Below, piece after piece: positions 1 to 11,219 of a stretch of DNA of 64,000 bases (its first letter is position 1; the number at the start of each line of letters is the position of its first letter). The notes under the pieces are model-generated. The model worked only from the letters and a program-made list of their open reading frames with translations. It did not search any database and had not been told where the DNA came from. The stretch is from the NCBI GenBank assembly GCA_903813345.2, contig CAIIXF020000005.1, positions 8,251,375 to 8,315,374 of the forward strand, given 5' to 3'. Source of the DNA: Owenia fusiformis (Eukaryota; Annelida; Polychaeta; Sabellida; Oweniidae). Both the position numbers and the translations under genes were made by a program.

Positions 1-1046
1 TCCTCCTACATTCCTCCCCTCATTGTATTGTACATTTTTTACCTCGTATTAATAGTTGTAAACCGACTACTCTATCTTTAACCGAAAAACAGACAAATTT
101 GGTTCATTAGTTGCATCTCATAGCGGAAGCTCATCAGTTTCAAAATGACGGTGCGATTTCGATATGACGCAAACTGTCTACATGTTATAATGCTTAAAAA
201 TTACAATATGTACGAGGCCAGGGAGTTATTTTACTGTTGAAACATCACTTTTTAGGTTTGAGTGAGAGAAGGTTTATCGATAATTGAACAGGATTGTTGC
301 ATGCAAAATGAAAACCAGGTTGCCAATTCAATGCAAAAATACTTGTCACCATGGAACATAATATTTCAATTGAGTTCCATCTTACTAGTGTAAACAAAAC
401 CCTGCATATGGGATGATGAAAAGATTGAGAAAGCATTGATCTCATTTCATACATAAACCTCAAATGTCACAGTTAAATAATTAAAGTGAAATTACAATAA
501 GATTCGCTTATTTAAATTCCGTTGCAGAAACTTCTGAACTTAACCTGATATATTCTCCACAACGAGTATCAAAACACATTATAGCTAATATAAGATCGGG
601 CGTAAATGAGAGCTGGAACAGTCGAGGCTTAAACCCAAGGCGAATAGCAGTTGCGTTGAAAATCTATTACGGCACACAACGGCTAGGATAACTAAAGATA
701 TTACTTATTACAAGATATAATCTTCAATGAGCCGGTCTTCCTTCCAGAGAGTTAATGAAGTTGATTAATTTTATACGGATTATTTTTAACGTTATACATC
801 CTGAACCTGGCGTAGTAAAACGGAAAATAGAAACTGATAAAACCCGAGGTTGGTGAACAAATGTGAAGTGAACAAAGCACAAAGGCATTCAAATTCAAAT
901 ACATCCTAGAAATACAGCAAGATAACACGACGGAGACAGTGATTATGAAAAATGCCTTCGACTACATCTGCATCGACGAATTACTTTTCACAACGCACCG
1001 AATCCCGTAAGGACTTGATATAGTTCAAAACTCGTAGAAAGAGTTG
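1..1046. other. Upstream region, no gene seen
   Basis: AT-rich sequence with only short chance ORFs. It presumably holds the 5' flank and leader of the GPCR that starts at 1047. No TATA box, repeat or exon could be supported. Confidence 0.5.
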
Positions 1047-2333
1047 ATGACTGAGTTGTCAATACATTACAGAATGGCAGGTTATGAAAGGAACCCGAAT
1101 TATAGTGATAATTTAAATTTTACTGTTTATATCAGCACAAATGAACCGCCAGGTGGACCGCCGCAGAACTCTTCTCCGGAATTTGACGGAGTGCCGAATT
1201 ATATCCCTGCATGCGTGTCGTACATTGGGACCATAACAGGAACAATTGTGTCAATAACTGGTATATTTGGGAACATTCTTCTAATCATTGCCATCCTAAC
1301 AATTCCTAAAATGAAAAAGGCTTCAAACATCTTCGTTGCGAGTTTGGCATTTTGTGATTTACTTCAAGCGCTGGGAGTACAACCACTTTACATTTACACG
1401 TACGTTCATGGAGCGTGGACGTTTGATAACAGCGTTTGCGTTTACGTTATGTACTTAAGTAATCTGAGTATACTTTTGAGCATACTTCATATCGCAGTTA
1501 TAGCATTTTACAGGTATCTTATAGTGGTCCATAGACGCACATCCAGGAAACTGCACAAAAAACTCGCCATCTTTATAATACTGGGAATTTTATATCTACT
1601 ACCTTTGGTCATAATCGTGGCTCCGACACTTCCAAAGCTAGTCGGATACACTGCTGCACATCCGGAAGGCCCCCCTCTCGTATATTTCAACACAAAAATC
1701 ATGTTCTGTGTATACAAACGCCATTCATATTCCAATATAGGCGGCTTCATAAAGAAAGTACTGTTTCTTGGAGGAGCGGGATTATTTCTTATTTTTTGTT
1801 ACGTTAAAATCTACGCCTCCGTCAAAGAGAGTGGAAAGCTGGTGGCAAAATCAGGAAGTCATGAAACGTACACAATGCATCGGATGAAGCGTGAGTATAA
1901 ACTACTCAAAACAATGGTTGTCATATTTGTGACTTTTGTGCTCTGTTATACTCCGCTTTCGATCCTTAACGGGGTCGATCGCGAGAACGCTGAATCGCAC
2001 GGTGTGTATCTCGCCACAGTGCAACTACTCTGGCTCTCTTCCAGTATCAATTGGATCATCTATGGAGTCATGAACCACCAGTATTGCGCAGCGTATCGTT
2101 ATATCGTCTGTCGCCTCTGTTGTGGGCGCAACATTACCGACCCCCGCGCGGACTCGCTACTCAGTATGAATGGACATGGTAGTACCTTCAGGAGAAATAT
2201 GACCCCACGATGTTCTGTTGGGGTTGGAATGAGGCAGACAGCGGATTCGAACAATGAGCGGAGTATCAGCGTTGGGACATATTCTGTCACAGGCCATCGT
2301 GGAGGGAGACTCTCCGTAACTGCCAGTAATTAA
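1047..2333 (+). CDS. Orphan class A GPCR, melatonin-receptor/Moody/GPR84-like
   Basis: Single-exon rhodopsin-family receptor of 428 residues that would sit in the plasma membrane and couple to G proteins. Seven hydrophobic segments are visible. Key positions are N76 in GIFGN (TM1), D104 in LAFCDLL (TM2), C131 before TM3, FYRY at 154-157 replacing the usual DRY, CYTP in TM6 replacing CWxP, and NWIIYGVMN in TM7 replacing NPxxY. The NxIIYG form of TM7 and the non-acidic residue before R(3.50) are typical of melatonin receptors and of the Moody/Tre1/GPR84 group. The N-terminus has two sequons (NFT near 24, NSS near 41), and the tail after TM7 is Ser/Thr-rich with CRLCC as a possible palmitoylation site. 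The first ATG at 1047 has a weak context. The ATG at 1074 has a better one and would remove nine residues. The ligand is unknown. Confidence 0.93.
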   Translation: MTELSIHYRMAGYERNPNYSDNLNFTVYISTNEPPGGPPQNSSPEFDGVPNYIPACVSYIGTITGTIVSITGIFGNILLIIAILTIPKMKKASNIFVASLAFCDLLQALGVQPLYIYTYVHGAWTFDNSVCVYVMYLSNLSILLSILHIAVIAFYRYLIVVHRRTSRKLHKKLAIFIILGILYLLPLVIIVAPTLPKLVGYTAAHPEGPPLVYFNTKIMFCVYKRHSYSNIGGFIKKVLFLGGAGLFLIFCYVKIYASVKESGKLVAKSGSHETYTMHRMKREYKLLKTMVVIFVTFVLCYTPLSILNGVDRENAESHGVYLATVQLLWLSSSINWIIYGVMNHQYCAAYRYIVCRLCCGRNITDPRADSLLSMNGHGSTFRRNMTPRCSVGVGMRQTADSNNERSISVGTYSVTGHRGGRLSVTASN

Positions 2334-2503
2334 TCAGGTATATTTGCAGTGATAAATTCCAATGGAATCCGTACTTTATACGTATGTTTGGTCCCACCGA
2401 GTTGGTATACGTGCTTTGGAACTTGAAGAACCTGGCGTTCCTGTCTGTCTTATGTTTAGATGGCCCTGACCTTGGTCTTTTGAAGTACCTTTTTATATCA
2501 ACT

Positions 2504-2509
2504 AATAAA
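2504..2509 (+). promoter_or_regulatory. Candidate polyadenylation signal of the GPCR gene
   Basis: AATAAA lies about 170 bases after the stop codon of the GPCR, on the same strand. This is a plausible distance for a short 3' UTR. No further proof is visible. Confidence 0.4.
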
Positions 2510-2734
2510 GATACGTTATGACGCACTGACATGGAAAATATGTGCCCTTGTATTTGTGATATCGGCCTATAAATTTTTCTTGGATATTTAACTTGAATAT
2601 TGCAAGGACGACGTACACAAATATCGTTACAATGGAGATTGAAAATGGGACAATGGACTTGCATATCAATATGATAGAAGGTTGCTTCAAAACCACCAAA
2701 AATAAATTGCATTTACATTCAGAAGCTAGCATCG

Positions 2735-2935
2735 AGCAGGCCCTTAGCCAGGGGTTCAGTTTTCAAAAATTTCCAGGGGGGTTCACGTTTGAAAATTTTG
2801 GACCAAATATGGCTAAAATCACTTAGAGAAGTGCTCAAAATGGTGGAAAACTGCATGATTTTGAAGGAATTTTTGGTGGCCAGGGGGGAGGGGGTCGCCC
2901 AAACCCTGCGAACTCCCCCTTGCTGCGGGCCTGTC
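2735..2935. repeat. Dispersed repeat copy (GCCCTTAGCCAGGGG family)
   Basis: GC-rich block containing GCCCTTAGCCAGGGGTT, CATGATTTTGAA and GGCCAGGGGGGAGGGGG. Related blocks recur at about 34365-34500 and 61395-61500, with the same ordered words but many differences. The block is non-coding and looks like an old interspersed element. No terminal repeats or poly(A) tail were found. Confidence 0.5.
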
Positions 2936-2939
2936 GAGA

Positions 2940-4940
2940 TTCTACAAAGACGAAGAATTTAAAAAAATTGAGAAGTCAAATTCTATTACTAAGGGAAGTT
3001 GTGGTGTAATAAAGAGTATTTATATCATTTTCACAATCACAATATCGTATTGATTTTCCTTCGTATTGTATGTAGATACAGAGGAAACTGTCTTTGTTAT
3101 GTCAGAGAGTCCTTTAGAAGACCGTGTAATATCAGACAGTCCTTCGAAATATTTGTCACATCAGAGAGTTATTCTTCGATGGTCATTGTCACAAATGCAG
3201 TCATCATGATCAAAGGTATGGTTTACCCAATACCCATGTGTTTCCCATCGAGGTAGCCCCCCTATATAAATGTACAACTTCGGAAAAAGAGGCGCAATGT
3301 AGAATGTCTGGTGTCTGATTGGGCCTATACTTTATACATATCTGGGTTATAAGAAAATGTGTAAATATATGATAATCGCTATCAACTACTGAATAAATAT
3401 TTTGTGAATGTACTCATGCTGTTTACAGGGTTGTTATTAATATTTGGTAGCGACATTGTTGAAATCAGAAAATGTTTTACAAAAGTTTGAATACTTTAAT
3501 ATTGAATAGCTCTATGTAGGTCCACATGCTTTTTTCTTCCAATTGCTTTTCCCATACTCTGTTTCCAAATTGAATTTTATTTTCATCACTTCAGTGAAGG
3601 TTAAATTGTCTCGCATTTCATTAGGCCTACTTTTTGATTAACGCTTCCCTTGTTATCTTCTTGGACTTTGAACTGCGTCATTGTTTTACCACGACCCAAT
3701 TTGAATATACAGTATTAATACCAGGATTCAGATTGTAGCTGAGACATATAAAACGTTACTGATGACATTACCTGCTTTCCTTATTTTCTTCTTGTTTGAT
3801 CGACGTCAAAAATAAACAGTATCTGATTCAACTAGAATTCTAACGTGTGGGTTCTTCTTTCACTTTCTGGGAGTATCAAAGTGCTTTACAGTCAATAATG
3901 TTTTTAAGAGTAATGTGACATTTATTGGTTGCATTTAATTTGTCCTTGAGAGTACCAACAAAAACACAATACTCCAATACCTGTTACATTGCATTCATTC
4001 TGCTGATGATCGAAAACATCCTCCAGTTCCTTTTTAACAAACTGATCAATATAAAGTGATAAGCTCCAGGAAAGAATGATAACCGCTATTTATTCGAAAA
4101 TCATAACAGATTTTTATCCAATCTAACAGGTTTAACTACAAGGATATAGAGAACTCGTCCGTCCGTCTGTAAGTCTGTCTGCCGGGGCGATAATTCAAAT
4201 ACCGTTCGATGGATTTGGATTTAATGAGCATTGTGCAAGATTTGTCTCGAATTTTGTGACATAGAAAAAGAAGAGCATCTCCTTATTTCTGGGATTGATT
4301 GAAAATGTATAATTCTTGTGTATAGGCCATAGCACTTAACAGTCAAGCCACGAATCTCTTTCACATTTGATCAATATAAAAATTGAAAAAATGAAATTTT
4401 AGATTGAGATATAAATGCATATACCATTAGCCATGGGGTTTAAGAAGCGTTTCTCAAAATATTTGTATTACCCTTTAAACAATTACTTGATTGTGCATCA
4501 AAACGTAAATATACTCTTAAATTGCTGGTGTCGATGATGGTGCATACATAGGCTTACATTGATTCATGTTTCAAAATTAATTTTGAGTTTAAAGATAAAC
4601 TAATGTATTAAGTTTGAACTATTTAATCACATGAACAAAAATAAATTGCAATAGTTGTTATTTATCTTAACAAGAGAATTTTATTAAGATAATCATTGAA
4701 ATACATTGTTTTGAGTTTCCCTAAAGATAATTAATTTTAAGATTTTGTTTTCTAAGCTAAATAATATGCCAAGTCAATTCGTCGATCGACAAAATGAATG
4801 TACAAATTACACACATATGTCTTCTTACATCAAAATACAACATTGTTACGAATATGTCAATCACTCCTCCTTGTTATTTAACAGTGTCGCTGATGGTCGC
4901 TTAGGTTTTTAAACATAACCGTACGTTTACATAATTTACA
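2940..4940. other. Intergenic region, nothing recognised
   Basis: Two kilobases of AT-rich sequence with only short chance ORFs. No splice-supported exon, RNA gene or clear repeat was seen apart from a small GTCCGTCCGTCTGT simple-sequence patch near 4157. Confidence 0.5.
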
Positions 4941-4943
4941 CAT

Positions 4944-5153
4944 TTAAGGTAGACTTTTATTGCAATTAAAGCATGTAAATATTTCTCCAATGAATATCCC
5001 CTTTACACGAGAACATTTCCCGGAATCATGAAACCAGTCGTGGCATTTAGAGCACTTGATCCATTCGAACTGCGATTGTAAATACGAATAAAAGTTGACA
5101 CCGCATGCCTTGCAAATATTTACAGTGTCTGTTCTTTTTATCGGGCCTCTCAT
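4944..5153 (-). pseudogene. PHD-finger-like zinc-binding fragment, probably transposon-associated
   Basis: A 69-codon ORF with a near-complete PHD-type ligand series: CKAC, then WIKCSKCHDWFH, then C, then FTCFNC (Cys4-His-Cys3). PHD fingers read histone tails, and this form is also common at the C-terminus of transposon-derived proteins in invertebrates. The ORF ends five residues after the last Cys pair. That suggests the last exon of a larger minus-strand gene whose 5' part could be the fragments at 9942-10622. It lies 100 bases from the edge of a large tandem array. No body of a transposase is present between them, so the copy looks broken. It could instead be a small free-standing gene. 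Confidence 0.4.
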
Positions 5154-5254
5154 TTTTAGCTATGGCCAATAGGGTACCTCTAGCAAACTGAAAACAATCT
5201 GCTTCTCCATTGACTCCTATGTTAAATCACTTACACATTGCATTTTTTCTGTAA

Positions 5255-7384
5255 GATTGTTGACAATCTGCAATCTGAATTGCAATCTGTTCTATACTTC
5301 TCTCTCAATGTTACAATGTGCAGATTGTTGCAATGTGTGCAATCTGCAATCTGGATTGTACAATCTGTTTTATACTTCTCTCAGAATGGCCAACAATCTT
5401 AACAATGTTAGCAATGTTGCAATGTGCAGATTGTTGCAATGTGTGCAAACTGCAATCTGGATTGTACAATCTGTTTTATACTTCTCTCAGAATGGCCAAC
5501 AATCTTCACAATCTTAGCAATGTCACAATGTGCAGATTGTTGCAAATTGTGCAAGCTGCAATCTAGATTGTGCAATCTGTTTTATACTTCTCCCCTCAGA
5601 ATGACCAACAATCTTAACAATGTTAGCAATGTTGCAATGTGCAGATTGTTGCAATGTGTGCAAACTGCAATCTGGATTGTACAATCTGTTTTGTACTTCT
5701 CCCCTCAGAATGGTCAACAATCTTAACAATGTTAGCAATGTTGCAATGTGCAGATTGTTGCAATGTGTGCAAACTGCAATCTGGATTGTACAATCTGTTT
5801 TGTACTTCTCCCCTCAGAATGGTCAACAATCTTAACAATGTTAGCAATGTTGCAATGTGCAGATTGTTGCAATGTGTGCAATGTGCAATCTGGATTGTGC
5901 AATCTGTTTTATACTTCTCGTCTCAAAATGGCCAACAATCTTAACAATCTTAGCAATGTTGCAATGTGCAGATTGTTGCAATATGTGCAAACTGCAATCT
6001 GGATTGTACAATCTGTTTCATACTTCTCTTAGAATGGCCAACAATCTTAACAATGTTAGCAATGTTGCAATGTACAGATTGTTGCAATGTGTGCAAACTG
6101 CAATCTAGATTGTGCAATCTGTTTTATACTTCTCCCCTCAGGATGGTCAACAATCTTAACAATGTTAGCAATGTTGCAATGTACAGATTGTTGCAATGTG
6201 TGCAAACTGCAATCTGGATTGTACAATCTGCTATATACTTCTCCCCTCAGGATGGTCAACAATCTTAACAATGTTAGCAATGTTGCAATGTACAGATTGT
6301 TGCAATGTGTGCAAACTGCAATCTGGATTGTACAATCTGTTATATACTTCTCCCCTCAGGATAGTCAACAATCTTAACAATGTTAGCAATGTTGCAATGT
6401 ACAGATTGTTGCAATGTGTGCAAACTGCAATCTGGATTGTACAATCTGTTTTATACTTCTCCCCTCAGGATGGTCAACAATCTTAACAATGTTAGCAATG
6501 TTGCAATGTACAGATTGTTGCAATGTGTGCAAACTGCAATCTGGATTGTACAATCTGTTATATACTTCTCCCCTCAGGATGGTCAACAATCTTAACAATG
6601 TTAGCAATGTTGCAATGTACAGATTGTTGCAATGTGTGCAAACTGCAATCTGGATTGTACAATATGTTATATACTTCTCCCCTCAGGATAGTCAACAATC
6701 TTAACAATGTTAGCAATGTTGCAATGTACAGATTGTTGCAATGTACAGATTGTTGCAATGTGTGCAAACTGCAATCTGGATTGTACAATCTGTTTTATAC
6801 TTCTCCTTTCAGAATGGCCAACAATCTTAACAATGTTAGCAATGTTGCAATGTGCAGATTGTTGCAATGTGTGCAAACTGCAATCTGGATTGTGCAATCT
6901 GTTTTATACTTCTCCTTTCAGAATGGCCAACAATCTTAACAATGTTAGCAATGTTGCAATGTGCACATTGTTGCAATGTGTGCAAACTGCAATCTGGATT
7001 GTACAATCTGTTTTATACTTCTCACCTCAGAATGGTCAACAATCTCAATAAACAATCTTAACAATCTAAGCAATGTTGCAATGTGCAGATTGTTGCAATG
7101 TGTGCAAACTGCAATCTAGATTGTACAATCTGTTTTATACTTCTCCCCTCAGAATGGTCAACAATCTTAACAATGTTAGCAATGTTGCAATGTGCAGATT
7201 GTTGCAATGTGTGCAAACTGCAATCTGGATTGTGCAATCTGTTTTTACTTCTCGTCTCAAAATGGTCAACAATCTCAACAATCTTAGCAATGTTGCAATG
7301 TGCAGATTGTTCACAGTGTGCAAACTGCAATCTGGATTGTGCAATCTGTTTTATATTTCTCTCAGAATGGCCAACAATCTTACT
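5255..7384. repeat. 109-bp minisatellite array, forward arm
   Basis: About 19 tandem units with a period of 109 bases, shown for example by identical landmarks at 5639, 5748, 5857 and 5966. Units are built from shorter words such as CAATCTG, TTGCAATGTG and CAACAATCTTAACAATG. Both CAGATTGT and its complement ACAATCTG occur in one unit, so each can form a hairpin. Because 109 is 3n+1, all frames rotate through the array and produce many overlapping false ORFs on both strands. The same repeat lies inverted at 9366-9925. Confidence 0.95.
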
Positions 7385-9365
7385 CACAGTACTGCTTTTA
7401 TTGATATTCCAAAAGAATTATCTTATTTTAATAGTATTCTTAACTATTGTATTTCTAGGGAAGTTATTGTATCGTAATGGATGGCTGTGGGTTTTGAGTC
7501 TATGATGGTCCAAAGGCTCAATCCAAGAGAGACCTTATTAATTAAATCTATAATCCTCTTTTGTCTTATAGCTTTTCACAATTGTAAACAACAAAAGGCT
7601 GAAGACTGAGATACAAGATGTCATCGATTTTAGACGGATTTGTAGTTTTGACTAGATCAGAGTGCACTCACCTGCTTTCAGTAAAGGGTTTAATCAAAAT
7701 TGACCAGGCAATTGTTGGTAGCACTTTTATTTTTTGATAGACAATGACCATTGTTAGAACACACATTTCAAAAGTTGAAACTAATTTGATTTCCAGTGAA
7801 TAATTTGGATTCAGATGTCATCTTGAAAATAGAATAGGCCTAAATGGATTCCCCTCTCAAAGGATATCAAAGACTAGAGATGAGTTTAAGGTAATTAACT
7901 TTTGAAAACTTTTTCGGATAGGATTTCTATTTTCTAAAATAATATGCTTTATTTCCTAATGATACAAGATACCTTTTTAAAGACCATTCGCAAATCTTGT
8001 CAGCGCAAAATTAATGAATATAATTTTATGTACATATATTGTTCATTGACGCACTTGGTATTTAGTGGACAATTTCTGCATTTTAAACTTTCACATAATT
8101 TCCATAATGATTGAATTATGATACATTTATTAGTTATCACATAACAATGATAAATATAGGACTTTGCAGAATAGAAAGTTTAAAATGGAAATGTCTTATT
8201 GAAATGTGAAAACTCTGCATTGAGCAAGTGTAAAAAGCTCTAACATTGAAATAGCTGATAGATATTCTATCTTCCAGTATACTCATATGAGCAGAGATAT
8301 AGAATTTCAAGCCGAAACATTAGGATAATCTGTTCTGTTTCATTTGTTTACTCCTGGACTATTTATGAAGTTTGGGGCATGGTTTCATAGAAAGGTTAAT
8401 TGAGTAAAAGTTGAATAATATCTTTATAATATTTATAGATTTTCATAATCTTCACATCTAAAATTATTAAAAGAATAACATGTTTTTGCCAAAATTTTAT
8501 TACATGATAAATCCAAACAGTTTGGGAAAAGTTTGGGAAAAGTTATCATTACATTGCATCCCATGTTATTATATTTTCAATATAAGAAATAAAATAAATC
8601 AGACTGAGATTTTTATGATTTATCTATAATAACAATACAATGCGATACAATACAATCTTAGTTGCAAGTGGTGTTCCCGGTTGAGCACTGAATACCACAT
8701 CTGACACTGTGAAGTGAAACACTGATTTCAATGTCTGAATCAGAGCTTTCAAAGCATTTAGGAATCAGCTGTAATTCATGACAAAAACTGTTAACATGAA
8801 TTTTTGAAATATTGCTTTATTTCATGGTCTTTATTGCAGCAATGGCATCTTGCTTCTTAAATTGTCTGCTGTATGATGATAGGAATCGTGAAAGATATAC
8901 TGTTTTTCCTGGATATGTTATAACCTTCAACTTAGAAATATGAACATGTTTACATTGACTTCATTTCAACTAACACCTATGATATATGGATGAATCAAAG
9001 TTTGAATAAGTTGACATTTCACTGTAACTCCAACTGGCTTGGCCATGTTAATTAATATTCATTATCTTGAACAGTATTTAATTTCTTCTTAATGAGCAGA
9101 TATCACTTTGGGGAGAGACTGCACATGAAACAGCATCTCATTAACAACATATGATACGATGAAGCAAAGCATGGGGGCTACATACAACTCTCCCACTTCA
9201 AAAGAGAGAGTTCTTAATAAAAAATAAACAAAGTAATGAAAGTAATTAAAACTATATTTCAGCACGTTCATAATAAATTATATTGCACATTATATTTGCT
9301 ATTAAGTAACCATCTAAATAGTTTACTATTACAAAGATTGTGTATATCGTATAATAATATTAATT
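7385..9365. other. Unique spacer between the inverted arrays
   Basis: AT-rich sequence of about 2 kb without a supportable exon. It would be the loop if the two flanking 109-bp arrays paired. Confidence 0.5.
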
Positions 9366-9925
9366 ATTAACATTGCACAATCCACATTGCAACAATATTC
9401 ATATTGCAACAATGTTAAGGTTATATTAGATTCTGCAAGTATAAACCATATTGCAACAATCTGCACATTGCAACATTGCTAAGATTGTTAAGATTGTTTG
9501 CCATTCTGAGAGAAGTATAAAACAGATTGCAACAATCCAGATTGCAGATTGCACACATTGCAACAATCTGCACATTGCAACATTGCTAAGATTGTTGCCA
9601 TTCTGAGAGGAGATGTTTAAACAGATTGTACAATCCAGATTGCAGATTGCAGCAATGTTATATTTCACATTGTTAGATTGCAACAATCCAGATTGCAGAT
9701 TGCACACATTGCAACAATCTGCACATTGCAACATTGCTAAGATTGTTGCCATTCTGAGAGGAGATGTATAAACAGATTGTACAATCCAGATTGCAGATTG
9801 CAACAATTTGCAATGTTATATTTCACATTGTCAGATTGCAACAATCCAGATTGCAGATTGCAACAATGTTAACTTTCACATTGTTAGATTGCAACAATCC
9901 AGATTGCACATTGTTTTTGGGTACC
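9366..9925. repeat. 109-bp minisatellite array, inverted arm
   Basis: Reverse-complement copies of the 5255-7384 repeat, with words such as CAACAATCTGCACATTGC and TGCCATTCTGAGAGG. Units are more diverged and some are rearranged. Together with the forward arm it makes an asymmetric inverted pair of about 2.1 kb and 0.56 kb. Confidence 0.9.
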
Positions 9926-9941
9926 TACTGGCCATGATTGC

Positions 9942-10622
9942 TCATTTTCTTCGCGGAAACAATTGTGTCTGAAGACTTTGAACTTGTAGATCGGGTACTA
10001 AAGGTTGACGCTTCAATGTGGTTGAAAGATTGGAAACGTCGGAGGGCGTCGATGCTTTACTTGACGTACTGGGTGTCGGTTGTGCTCGTCGTGTGGTCCG
10101 TTTTGGTTTTAAAGATGGTTGCTCGGTGACCACCTTAGCTGCCTGCTTGTTCCTTTGCCAACCACAGGGTGAGGATGACGTATCTGTTCTGCATGCGTCA
10201 CAATAGCACGATAATTCTCGCGTTTCAACAATATTATCGGAAACCCCTCTCACAGCATTGATTCGAAAGGTACCTGGTACTGGTTTAAGTCCAGTCGCCT
10301 TATCTTCAATGTTTTAATAATGGGTTCTGGGATTTATTGGATTTTCATTTGTGTCCTGACAGTTTCACTTTTAGACTCTGAGCGTTCCCTTCAGTCTCGT
10401 GTGTTTTGATTGTTTCTCTATACACTTGGCGTGTGCGTGCCCTGTATTCCCGGGATGCCTTCTTGTTCTTTTCTCTGATCTGTTGAAGAGCTTCAGCAGA
10501 CAGGTTATTTCTCAGTGTATACGTTCTTGCTCTAAGTAGCCTTTGGTATCTTTCTTTTTCTTTCCCTGAACTGTAGTCTGTAGGGAACGACGGCACTTCT
10601 CGGCGTTGGTGAGTGCCATATT
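9942..10622 (-). pseudogene. Broken N-terminal part of a repetitive, transposon-like gene
   Basis: Reading on the minus strand, ATG at about 10622 opens with MALTNAEKCRR. A frameshift leads into a basic stretch (10596-10345) with KEKERYQRLLRART and REKNKKASREYRARTRQ. A second ORF (10253-9942) starts around a Cys cluster, ELSCYCDACRT. Starts of the MxLTNAEK-RRYR kind followed by Arg/Lys-rich helices are familiar from uncharacterised multicopy proteins of invertebrates that behave like transposon genes. The frameshift, the stop codons and the missing middle mark this copy as decayed. The PHD fragment at 4944 may be its 3' end. The family assignment is from memory of pattern only. Confidence 0.35.
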
Positions 10623-10624
10623 CT

Positions 10625-11219
10625 TATATCATCAGAAAGGTCTGATAAGTAAGACAGATATACTAATGAGAGTGTGGGAAGTTATGCACATTAATAAAAT
10701 GTCACAAAACTGATTATCCCAATGAAATATTTAATGTTTTACAATAATTGCAAGAAATACATTTCGTCTAGTGGTACACTGAACGAAACGTTTATAAATT
10801 AAGAAATATCGGGGAATGTGCATCTATATTTGTCAGTGATTTGATTAAAACTATGAACTGCTCAATCATCCCAATTCTTGTATCACATTACCTTAGCATT
10901 TCAAGACAAACAGAATATGCATCATAAGTAAATAACATGATCTGCTTAATAGATTCAATTTTACTTATCATTATACGTTGTAATCACAATGAACAATATG
11001 CTCCAAATCCTTAGCTCGGTATCATTGTAAAATGCTACACATACAACAAAATAGTCATTTAATGAATGTAGGTTCATTCAACAAATATATAGCGTTCGAT
11101 TATACATGTGACCTACTTAATATGTGGATCGTATTTTGGAGTCGTATGTGGTGGAGTCGTTGATGGTCGTAAATATCTCAATTTTTACGTGGTCAAAGAA
11201 TAACATCAATAAAGCGTAT
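10625..11219. other. Intergenic region, nothing recognised
   Basis: AT-rich flank between the broken repetitive gene and the foldback element. No exon or repeat was supported. Confidence 0.45.

Noticed and set aside
5257-7505. About twenty overlapping ORFs of 70-140 codons rich in Cys, Asn, Leu and Gln
   Set aside because: They follow the 109-bp repeat, shift frame with each unit and occur on both strands; no start context, splice logic or domain supports coding.
5255-9925. CRISPR-like array
   Set aside because: Units are directly adjacent with no unique spacers, and the genome is clearly eukaryotic.
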